Origin: JADFUZ01 sp034430415
GTDB taxonomy: Bacteria > Chloroflexota > Dehalococcoidia > GIF9 > AB-539-J10
Direction: 5' to 3'
Assembly: GCA_034430415.1 (NCBI GenBank)
Contig: DAOUEN010000076.1
Coordinates: forward strand, 1-12,546
DNA: 12,546 bases
Shown: positions 7,068 through 12,546 of the stretch, piece after piece
Numbering within the stretch: the first letter of the stretch is position 1
Layout: each line of letters begins with the position of its first letter
The notes under the pieces: generated by a model
Told to the model about the DNA's origin: nothing
The model's database searches: none
Seen by the model: the letters and a program-made list of their open reading frames with translations, nothing else
Program-made: the position numbers and the translations under genes

Positions 7068-8684
7068 TTGGCAAGCCTTCGAAGGGCATTCAAACACATT
7101 GACCAATTCGCAGAACTTAAGATGAAAGAGGCCAACATACCGGGCCTAGCCATCGCGGTTACGGATCGGGAGAGGTTGCTCAGGATATCCACCTATGGGT
7201 TCGCCGATGTAGGAGCTCAAGCCCCCATCACCCCGAACTCCATGTTCGAGATCGCGTCGATAGGAAAGTCCTTCACCGCCATTGCACTGCTACAGCTTCG
7301 CGATGAGAGAACATTGGACCTGCATGAACCGGTGACACGGTATCTGCCCTGGTTCCAAGTCAGATCCGAATACCCGCTGATCACGGTGCATCATTTGATG
7401 GGCCACACTGCAGGTATTGTGCGCGGCACCGAGTTGGCACCCCATGGCCTATACGAGGCCTGGGCCTTGCGGGAGACTAGGACCAGCGCTCCTCCGGGAC
7501 AATACTGGCATTACTCGAGCGTTGGCTACAAGACCTTGGGGTTCCTTCTGGAAAGGCTGACGGGGCAGTCGTTTAGATACGTGATACAGTCTCGAGTCCT
7601 GGATCCTCTTGGCATGACCAACACCCATCCTGTTATCACCTTTGAGACACGCAGAAGAGCGGCCATCGGCTACCGTAGCCTTTATGACGACCGGCCGGAG
7701 CACCCTAGCCACGAGCTCGTACCGGCCATGTGGGGCGAGTATGGCACGGGCGATGGATGTCAGGCGTCTACGGCCGGAGATATGGCCATTTTTCTGAGGA
7801 TGCTCATGAACCGAGGGCAAGGACCTCAGGGCCGTCTCGTATCGGAGGAGAGTTTCAGCTTGATGGCGCCACTCGGGACCTGGACTGGCAGCGAACAATA
7901 TGGATACGCCCTCGTTGCGTACCCAGTCGATGGTCACACCTACCTTGGCCATGGAGGAGGTAATGCTGGGTACATGTCGCACATCTTGGCCGATATGGAG
8001 GAAGGCCTCGGGGTCGTCGTCTTGACCAACCGAATGGCGGAGTCCGATGTGGTGGTACAGGCAGCTATGCACATCCTCAAGGTCCTGCAGGCCGCATATC
8101 ACCGCAAGGAGATTCCACCCCTGCCTCCAACCGCTCATCCTAGTTCCATCTGTAATGCGACAGACTACGTTGGCATCTACAAGGCAGGCAACAGGACACT
8201 TCAACTCACAGCTGCAGATGAGAAGCTGCTGCTGAAATATGAAGGCAGGGTGGTTCGTCTTGAACAGCGTGCTCAAGACAGTTTCTACGTAGCGCATCCA
8301 TCCCTCGATCTGTTCCTACTGGAATTTGGGCGGGATGGTGGAAAGGTGGTAGAAGCCTTTCACGGCTCCCATTGGTATGTTAGCGATCATTACGCAGGCC
8401 CCCAGCGTTTCGATTACCCGGAAGAGTGGGAGGCCTACCCCGGACACTATCGGACGCGTAACCCCGAGCTATCTAATTTTCGAGTGGTTCTTCGTAAGGG
8501 TACTCTAGCACTTGTCTTCCCATCGGGTACTGCAGAGTCGCTGGTACCCCTAGGCGGCGGTTTCTTCCGAATATTCGACGAGCGTCGCTCTCCTGAAACC
8601 CTCCGCTTCGATGCAGTAGTTGAGGGCCACGCGCTCCGGGCCGATTACTCCGGCTGCCCGTACTACCGCACCTTCACCTGCTGA
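7068..8684 (+). CDS. Beta-lactamase-fold serine hydrolase with C-terminal repeats
   Basis: 538 aa from the TTG at 7068 (567 aa if the frame is taken from 6981). It belongs to the class C beta-lactamase/DD-peptidase/esterase superfamily (PF00144-like). The three motifs are visible: SIGK (S64 nucleophile, K67), YSS (Y149, in place of the usual YxN), and GHGGG with H295 as the KTG equivalent. The C-terminal 175 or so residues after about 360 contain two similar beta-rich blocks, beginning near YVGIYKAGNRTL (367-378) and YPGHYRTRNPEL (457-468). They resemble the small beta-barrel add-ons found after such hydrolases. There is no signal peptide with either start, so it is probably cytoplasmic, which makes a cell-wall role less likely than a peptidase, esterase or amidase on a small molecule. 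First gene of the putative tRNA-flanked element; substrate unknown. Confidence 0.85.
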   Translation: MASLRRAFKHIDQFAELKMKEANIPGLAIAVTDRERLLRISTYGFADVGAQAPITPNSMFEIASIGKSFTAIALLQLRDERTLDLHEPVTRYLPWFQVRSEYPLITVHHLMGHTAGIVRGTELAPHGLYEAWALRETRTSAPPGQYWHYSSVGYKTLGFLLERLTGQSFRYVIQSRVLDPLGMTNTHPVITFETRRRAAIGYRSLYDDRPEHPSHELVPAMWGEYGTGDGCQASTAGDMAIFLRMLMNRGQGPQGRLVSEESFSLMAPLGTWTGSEQYGYALVAYPVDGHTYLGHGGGNAGYMSHILADMEEGLGVVVLTNRMAESDVVVQAAMHILKVLQAAYHRKEIPPLPPTAHPSSICNATDYVGIYKAGNRTLQLTAADEKLLLKYEGRVVRLEQRAQDSFYVAHPSLDLFLLEFGRDGGKVVEAFHGSHWYVSDHYAGPQRFDYPEEWEAYPGHYRTRNPELSNFRVVLRKGTLALVFPSGTAESLVPLGGGFFRIFDERRSPETLRFDAVVEGHALRADYSGCPYYRTFTC

Positions 8685-8977
8685 AGGCACCCCAACACAC
8701 TCGAATTTGGACTCTAGAAGCTTCTCCTCGTACCACTCCATTTGCCTGCCAGTACACCTGTCCTTCCACCATGTTTTGCTCGTACTTCGGGTCTTCAATA
8801 TGATGCTGGCCGCCTAGGCTAGAAAGTGGAAATGTGGGCGTAGTGTGCCACGATCTCCCGCAAAACAGCAGGGTGGAGAGGTTGATTGAGCTTCCGTATG
8901 CAATGCATTTGATCCATGTCCTGCCTCAAGCGCAGCATGCCGCAAATCGGAGGGGGTAATGGTCAGGCCAATCGGCC

Positions 8978-9006
8978 TTGAGCAGGAATTTGATATATCG
9001 TATTAT
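8978..9006 (+). promoter_or_regulatory. Candidate promoter for the ATP-grasp/hydrolase pair
   Basis: TTGAGC at 8978-8983 and TATTAT at 9001-9006 are separated by 17 bases in the most A+T-rich part of the window. Other TATTAT boxes nearby (9004, 9021) lack a -35 partner. The leader to the ATG at 9110 would be about 95 bases. Confidence 0.4.
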
Positions 9007-9010
9007 TATA

Positions 9011-9040
9011 TGTCATTACTTATTATATGATCATATGACA
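9011..9040 (+). repeat. Nested inverted repeats, possible operator
   Basis: TGTCAT (9011-9016) is the inverse complement of ATGACA (9035-9040). Between them a perfect 12-base palindrome, ATATGATCATAT, lies at 9025-9036. The site overlaps and follows the candidate -10 box, a common place for a repressor, but A+T-rich DNA gives such palindromes by chance. Confidence 0.35.
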
Positions 9041-9096
9041 GGTCTAGGGGCCAGCATCATATCGAAGGGTTGACGTCTCTCGATTTGGTGTCGAAC

Positions 9097-9106
9097 AAGG
9101 AGGTGA
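9097..9106 (+). promoter_or_regulatory. Exact anti-SD match before the ATP-grasp gene
   Basis: AAGGAGGTGA is fully complementary to the usual bacterial 16S rRNA 3' end. Its GGAGG core is 6 bases from the ATG at 9110. This favours that ATG over the TTG at 9107 and predicts strong translation. Confidence 0.8.
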
Positions 9107-9109
9107 TTG

Positions 9110-10135
9110 ATGGCGGTATCTTATGACATTGTCCTCTCGAGCCCGTTCCCCAATTACGATTTCTTTGCTCACCGGATGCGAGAGTTGTGCGGGCAACTGA
9201 ACCTTACCTTTTTCGTGGCGGACAAGGTATGGGTGAATGATTTTCTCCAGAAGCTCCAGCAGAGGGAAATCGTGGTGCGGGTGCTCCTGGACTTGAGTGC
9301 CAACCAGACAATTCCGGACGATCCGTATTTGCTGCTGGCCAAAGAAGTGAAGCGGCAACGCGGCTACGTCATAGATGACCCGGACATCACCAGCGTCGTG
9401 GCCCATAAGGCCCTGTTTCACCAGATCATGATGGAAAACCGTATCCTCGTTCCAGAAACCGTCATCGTGAGCCGTGAGGAGTTGCACAGTTTCAGGGTAA
9501 CCAACGAGATCAAAGCCCAAGTGGGGGTACCGTTTGTAGTCAAACCCGCCTGGGGAGATTCAAGCGTGGGAGTGATAGTAGACGGGGATTCCTACTATGA
9601 CGTGCTCAAGTCTGCGGAGCAAGCCCCGAACTCCGACGCCTTCCTGATTCAACGGCAGCTCAAACCGAAACGGTTGGGGAGCCACGTGGGCTGGTTCCGC
9701 ATGTTTCACGTTATCGGACAGATAATACCCTGCTGGTGGGATCCCTCCAGCCACGAGTACCATCTGGTTACACCAGCACAGCGTCGATATTATAAGCTCG
9801 CTCCTCTGGCCCGTATCATGAGAGACATCGCCCGGGTTTCCAAGATGAAGTTCTTCACTTCGGAGATCTGCCTTGACGCGGACGGCCATTTTTATACCGT
9901 AGACTACATAAATGCCGACCCTGACATGAACCCCAGGTCCTTCTATGCCACCGGAGTACCCGACGAGGTCGTCCGACACATCGTCTGGCTATTGGTGAAC
10001 GAAGGTATGCGCATTGTCATGAAGAGGCGTGGGTACTTCGACAGAGACCTAGGTGACTCAGACGTAGACTCGTTCGAGTGGCAACAGCTCTCGCTACGGA
10101 GATCGCAGAAACCCAAGGCCGAGCGGCTGGGGTAA
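9110..10135 (+). CDS. ATP-grasp domain protein (carboxylate-amine ligase-like)
   Basis: 341 aa from ATG 9110. ATP-grasp enzymes activate a carboxylate as acyl phosphate and join it to an amine or thiol. Residues 1-95 form an alpha/beta pre-ATP-grasp domain. The core has FVVKPAWGDSSVG (142-154), with the ATP-binding K145 and the glycine/serine loop, and a metal-binding end with E252 (SEICLD), D265 and N268 (DYINAD) and N274. The order suggests a RimK/D-Ala-D-Ala-ligase-like protein, though I cannot place it in a named family. It lies 6 bases before a membrane alpha/beta hydrolase gene. Arginine codons count as 19 CGN to 7 AGA/AGG, the reverse of the first gene in the window, which hints at a different origin. 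Substrates unknown. Confidence 0.82.
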   Translation: MAVSYDIVLSSPFPNYDFFAHRMRELCGQLNLTFFVADKVWVNDFLQKLQQREIVVRVLLDLSANQTIPDDPYLLLAKEVKRQRGYVIDDPDITSVVAHKALFHQIMMENRILVPETVIVSREELHSFRVTNEIKAQVGVPFVVKPAWGDSSVGVIVDGDSYYDVLKSAEQAPNSDAFLIQRQLKPKRLGSHVGWFRMFHVIGQIIPCWWDPSSHEYHLVTPAQRRYYKLAPLARIMRDIARVSKMKFFTSEICLDADGHFYTVDYINADPDMNPRSFYATGVPDEVVRHIVWLLVNEGMRIVMKRRGYFDRDLGDSDVDSFEWQQLSLRRSQKPKAERLG

Positions 10136-10141
10136 CAACAA

Positions 10142-11038
10142 TTGCTGATACCGACTCTCCTCGGCTTGGCGGGAGTGGTCCTTCTGGTCCTGCTGGTCAC
10201 AATCGCATACGCCACCTGGATAGCTCACAAAATGACCGTGGTAGAGAGGGTGTCAGTCTCCGGACATCCCTCGCAGTTGGATCTCCTATGGGAGGATGTG
10301 ACCTTCCCCAGCAGAGGCGACGGAGTCCCCCTTAGCGGTTGGTACCTGCCAACGGCTGAAGACGACCGGTGCATTGTTCTGATCCAGGGCACCACGCACC
10401 ATAGAAACAGCCCAGAGATCAGGGCCCTGCAACTGGGAGGAGACTTGGTTGACCACGGTTTCAGCGTGTTACTGTTTGATTTCCGGGCTCGGGGAAAATC
10501 TGGAGGGCGCCGCAGTTCTGAGGGAGATCGGGAACAATGGGACGTGTTCGGTGCCATCGACTATGTAGCCGAGCGTGGCATTCCGGTGGAGCGTATCGGG
10601 CTACTGGGATTCTCCCTGGGGGCTGGAGTGGCCATTCTGGTAGCAGCCCAGGAGCCTCGTATTCCAGCAATAGTCAGCGACAGTGGATTCCTAGACTACA
10701 TGATGGATCTGCAGCAGTTGTCCGTCGGGCCATTCCGTCCCCCTCCCTGGTTCGCCTTCTTCGTTGCATTGGCAGGGCACATTTTCTTCGGTGCTGATTT
10801 TAGCAGGGTGCGGCCGGTCCAAGTGGTGGAACAGGTAAACCAGCCTATATTCTTCATTCATGGCGAGGACGATCCGGTGGTCTCTGCCGAAGAGACCAGG
10901 GAGCTTCACGACGTCTCTGATAATCGAGAAGACAGGATCTGGATCGTACCCCGCGCCGAGCACGTTAACGTGTACCGCAAGATGCCAGAAGCGTACGTCT
11001 CACGAGTCTCTCAGTTTTTCCAGCGTCACATCATCTGA
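10142..11038 (+). CDS. Membrane-anchored alpha/beta hydrolase
   Basis: 298 aa from TTG 10142, 6 bases after the ATP-grasp stop; the SD is poor (GGGG about 10 bases upstream), so coupling is likely. Residues 3-25 are a hydrophobic membrane segment without a cleavage motif, so it is probably an N-terminal anchor. The alpha/beta-hydrolase fold is clear: GFSLGAG (156-162) with nucleophile S158, HGEDDPVV (240-247) with acid D244, and EHVNVY (273-278) with H274. DFRARGKSGG (113-122) is the usual loop after strand 4 of this family (COG1073-like). Whether the catalytic domain faces in or out is not decided by the sequence; a single anchor after a short N-terminus allows the outside. Arginine codons count as 16 CGN to 7 AGA/AGG, like the ATP-grasp gene. 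Substrate unknown. Confidence 0.85.
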   Translation: MLIPTLLGLAGVVLLVLLVTIAYATWIAHKMTVVERVSVSGHPSQLDLLWEDVTFPSRGDGVPLSGWYLPTAEDDRCIVLIQGTTHHRNSPEIRALQLGGDLVDHGFSVLLFDFRARGKSGGRRSSEGDREQWDVFGAIDYVAERGIPVERIGLLGFSLGAGVAILVAAQEPRIPAIVSDSGFLDYMMDLQQLSVGPFRPPPWFAFFVALAGHIFFGADFSRVRPVQVVEQVNQPIFFIHGEDDPVVSAEETRELHDVSDNREDRIWIVPRAEHVNVYRKMPEAYVSRVSQFFQRHII

Positions 11039-11089
11039 TCCCGCAGGCATGGCAGCCAGCAAAGCTCCCACCACTAGTTAGCTTAACGG

Positions 11090-11269
11090 GGCATTCACCC
11101 CAAGATAGTCCAAGAGCAGCTAGGCCACTCCAACATAGCAGTAGCTTTGGACACTCATAGCCATGTTGCCCCAGGGCTCCAGGAAGCGGCAGCTAAAAGC
11201 TTTGACGAGGTCCTTGGCTCCAAGTATAATGAGGCTGCCATAAGTGAGGCTGTTGAAAACCTTCATTAG
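11090..11269 (+). pseudogene. Tyrosine integrase C-terminal relic
   Basis: In the frame of 11096, codons read HPKIVQEQLGHSNIAVALDT followed by HSHVAPGLQEAA, then about 28 more residues to TAG at 11267-11269. This is the end of a phage/ICE-type tyrosine recombinase: HPK.VQE.LGHS is the box with the conserved His, and LDTYSHV normally carries the nucleophilic Tyr. Here the Tyr codon is CAT (His) at 11156-11158, one transition from TAT. There is a stop (TAA, 11084-11086) just upstream in the same frame, and no start. CTT-AAC-GGG at 11082-11090 would continue the homology (LNG) in a shifted frame, so a frameshift near 11091-11095 is likely. Only about 60 residues remain of roughly 350-400, so it cannot work. 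Confidence 0.75.
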
Positions 11270-11334
11270 CTTTTCAAGAAGTACTGCCGTCATGTTAAGC
11301 ACCTGGCGGCTGATCCAGCTTCAAAATAGAGCAT

Positions 11335-11410
11335 GCGCCTATAGCTCAGCGGACAGAGCATCGGTCTTCGGAACCGGGTGTCGTGGGTTCGAATCCCTCT
11401 AGGCGCGCCA
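11335..11410 (+). tRNA. tRNA-Arg (TCG anticodon) with encoded CCA
   Basis: The acceptor GCGCCTA (11335-11341) pairs perfectly with TAGGCGC (11400-11406). The D-stem is GCTC/GAGC. The anticodon stem is TCGGT/ACCGG with one T-G pair, around loop CTTCGGA, with anticodon TCG at 11368-11370. The T-arm is GTGGG/CCCTC with TTCGAAT; one T-T mismatch (11384 and 11398) is unusual. Discriminator is G11407 and CCA is encoded at 11408-11410, unlike the tRNA-His. Its 5' half is duplicated at 6744. If the element model is right, this gene is a hybrid of two sources, which could explain the T-arm mismatch only if the mismatch arose later, as both T-stem strands lie on the 3' side. Confidence 0.9.
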
Positions 11411-12543
11411 TACCCCGCAAGAAGAACCAGCCACTGAGAACAAGTACAACTGATACGGGGTGCAGAATCCTCAAGTCTAGCAGAGACCCGATTGGCAACA
11501 AGGTCAAGAGGGTAGCTTCAGTAGTACTTCTGCTTGCCGTATCGGCAATCGCGTCTTCGTGTCAGGTAGCATCGGTCCCTGAGGTTAATCCGACACCACC
11601 CCCCTCATTCTCTAATCTGGCTCCGGACAGCTTCGGGGCGAGCGAGTTGATAACCAGAAGTTACACCTGGTCCTACTGGCCATGCGGCGACCACGAGTGG
11701 ACGTGGGAGCTACAAATCCCGCAAGCTCTCTACGACTACTACAGGGCGAAACCGCGGCCCCCGACCCACAACTACTCAGTCTACGTCACCGATCCAAGAG
11801 ATACTGCCTATACAGGCGAATTGGCACGGAAGCTGCAAGAGGAGGCTCAGAAGAGGGGCTTCGACGAATATGACACACTCCATTTCGCCGCCTCGTTCGT
11901 CCAAAAGCTCCCTTATGCCCTAGACATCGACACCACCGGCTACGACGAATACCCGAGATACCCGATTGAGACACTGGTGGACGAAGGAGGCGACTGCGAA
12001 GACACCTCAATACTGCTGGCGAAAGTGCTGCACACTATGGGCTATGACATCGTGCTGGTTAACCTGACCAGCCACATAGCAATTGGCGTATTGGAAGGCC
12101 GGGGCTTTTGCGGGACTTATTACAGACACAACGGTAAGAGATACTTCTACCTAGAGACAACCGGGGAGGCAGGAAGAGCGGGTGTTGTCCCATCCGAGTA
12201 CCGAAGCCAACCTGCATACATCTACGATATCGTCCCCATCCCTGTAATGACTCATAGCTGGAAAGCCACCGTCGAAGAAAGGCGTTACAAATTGACAACC
12301 GTAGTGGAAAACCTGGGCACCGCTGTCGCACACGACATCCATATACTGGCTGGATTCTACGCCGACGAAGACCGCATTCTGAACTCCGCTACAAGCGAGC
12401 CCTTCGACCTAGAGGCAGGCCAATCAGCAACAGTCACTGTTTATCTGAGATCTCCCACAGCCACACGCACGCGGTTGATGGTCTACATAGTCACCGACAG
12501 CCGCTCGGTCGACAGCAGTCATTCAGGATGGTTCGAAACCTAG
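11383..12543 (+). CDS. Transglutaminase-like lipoprotein, start uncertain
   Basis: The frame is open from GTG 11383, but that codon is in the tRNA-Arg T-arm, so the true start is probably later. No other ATG/GTG/TTG precedes the signal peptide; CTG 11434 or ATT 11491 are in-frame non-standard options, neither with a good SD. Numbering from 11383 (386 residues): KVKR then a hydrophobic run to SSC60 is a lipoprotein-like signal (lipobox imperfect), followed by a Pro-rich linker. A transglutaminase/cysteine-protease core follows, with C205 (GGDCED), H231 (SHIAIG) and E258 (YLETTG) in the right order. Residues about 300-372 form a CARDB-like beta domain (VVENLGTAVAHD). It is likely an extracytoplasmic protease or amidase, or a binding protein of that fold. 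TAG at 12541-12543. Confidence 0.75.
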   Translation: MGSNPSRRAIPRKKNQPLRTSTTDTGCRILKSSRDPIGNKVKRVASVVLLLAVSAIASSCQVASVPEVNPTPPPSFSNLAPDSFGASELITRSYTWSYWPCGDHEWTWELQIPQALYDYYRAKPRPPTHNYSVYVTDPRDTAYTGELARKLQEEAQKRGFDEYDTLHFAASFVQKLPYALDIDTTGYDEYPRYPIETLVDEGGDCEDTSILLAKVLHTMGYDIVLVNLTSHIAIGVLEGRGFCGTYYRHNGKRYFYLETTGEAGRAGVVPSEYRSQPAYIYDIVPIPVMTHSWKATVEERRYKLTTVVENLGTAVAHDIHILAGFYADEDRILNSATSEPFDLEAGQSATVTVYLRSPTATRTRLMVYIVTDSRSVDSSHSGWFET

Positions 12544-12546
12544 GAC

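Larger units (their letters stand above)
8685..9109 (+). other. Long intergenic region before the ATP-grasp gene
   Basis: 425 bases with no gene I can support. On the minus strand 8938-8819 there is a 39-codon frame (MLRLRQDMDQ start) without recognisable homology, possibly a remnant. A 5-bp hairpin AGGCC/GGCCT with a 4-base loop lies at 8965-8978, followed by a markedly A+T-rich stretch (8990-9040) with a promoter and an inverted repeat, listed separately. Confidence 0.4.
6744..11375 (+). mobile_element. Putative decayed tRNA-Arg-integrated element
   Basis: Boundaries are the partial tRNA-Arg repeat (6744-6785) and the 5' half of the intact tRNA-Arg (11335-11375), in direct orientation. A tyrosine-integrase C-terminal relic lies inside, 65 bases from the right tRNA, as expected for an element with int next to its attachment site. 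Cargo is a serine hydrolase, an ATP-grasp protein and an alpha/beta hydrolase. The geometry fits insertion into the anticodon arm: the left copy is the old 5' half, and the right tRNA is old 3' half plus 5' half supplied by the element. No intact integrase, excisionase or replication gene is present, so it should be immobile. Inference from seen pieces. Confidence 0.5.

Noticed and set aside
7449..8297. Long minus-strand reading frame (282 codons) opposite the serine hydrolase
   Set aside because: The + strand carries all catalytic motifs of a full-length serine hydrolase; the minus translation shows no family features and is a by-product of codon bias.
8550..8798. Minus-strand 82-codon frame across the end of the serine hydrolase and the following gap
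   Set aside because: Part is a shadow of the hydrolase; the rest, although it could be a gene remnant, has no motif I recognise and no good SD.
9107..9109. TTG directly before the ATG as start of the ATP-grasp gene
   Set aside because: The SD core spacing suits ATG 9110 better, and ATG is the stronger start codon.
1..12546. CRISPR array, rRNA, IS with terminal repeats, or riboswitch
   Set aside because: I saw no regularly spaced repeats, no rRNA-like sequence, no paired terminal inverted repeats around a transposase, and no SAM- or other riboswitch-like core; the upstream leader of the sulfur cluster is mostly outside the window.

Overview
The window reads as bacterial. It has Shine-Dalgarno sites (one an exact 10-base match to the anti-SD), sigma-70-like promoters, TTG and GTG starts, and tRNA genes without introns. 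The gene content (direct sulfide-to-homocysteine genes, a CoA-carboxylase subunit, paired acyl-CoA dehydrogenases) suits an anaerobic or sediment/groundwater bacterium. Chloroflexota (Dehalococcoidia-like) is my best guess, but it is an inference from general familiarity and cannot be proved here. All recognised genes are on the + strand.

Region 1 (60-2425) is a tight three-gene cluster: a COG1900/DUF39 homocysteine-forming protein, an NIL-domain plus 2x[4Fe-4S] ferredoxin, and a COG2122/UPF0280 protein. These are the three families linked to homocysteine synthesis from aspartate semialdehyde and sulfide in Methanosarcina (MA1821, MA1822, MA1715).

Region 2 (2701-6628) has its own good promoter (TTGAAT-17-TATAGA). 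It encodes a biotin-dependent acyl-CoA carboxyltransferase subunit and two acyl-CoA dehydrogenases. The two dehydrogenases have lost complementary active-site and FAD-site features, which suggests one alpha2beta2 enzyme. Together they look like an acyl-CoA oxidation/carboxylation operon; the biotin carboxylase and BCCP partners are not in the window.

Region 3 (6666-11410) is the most interesting. A clean tRNA-His with its own promoter is followed after 3 bases by a truncated 5' half of a tRNA-Arg. Then come a serine hydrolase of the beta-lactamase fold, an ATP-grasp protein and a membrane-anchored alpha/beta hydrolase. Last is an unannotated decayed C-terminal piece of a tyrosine integrase whose nucleophile Tyr reads His, ending 65 bases before a full tRNA-Arg(TCG). 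The 5' half of that tRNA matches the truncated copy. I read this as a decayed integrative element of about 4.6 kb that entered a former tRNA-His/tRNA-Arg tandem at the anticodon arm. The interior ATP-grasp and hydrolase genes use mostly CGN arginine codons, whereas the first gene of the window uses almost only AGA/AGG.

Region 4 (about 11411-12543) is a probable secreted lipoprotein with a transglutaminase-like catalytic triad and a C-terminal CARDB-like beta domain. Its only ATG/GTG/TTG start ahead of the signal peptide lies inside the tRNA-Arg, so its true start is unresolved.
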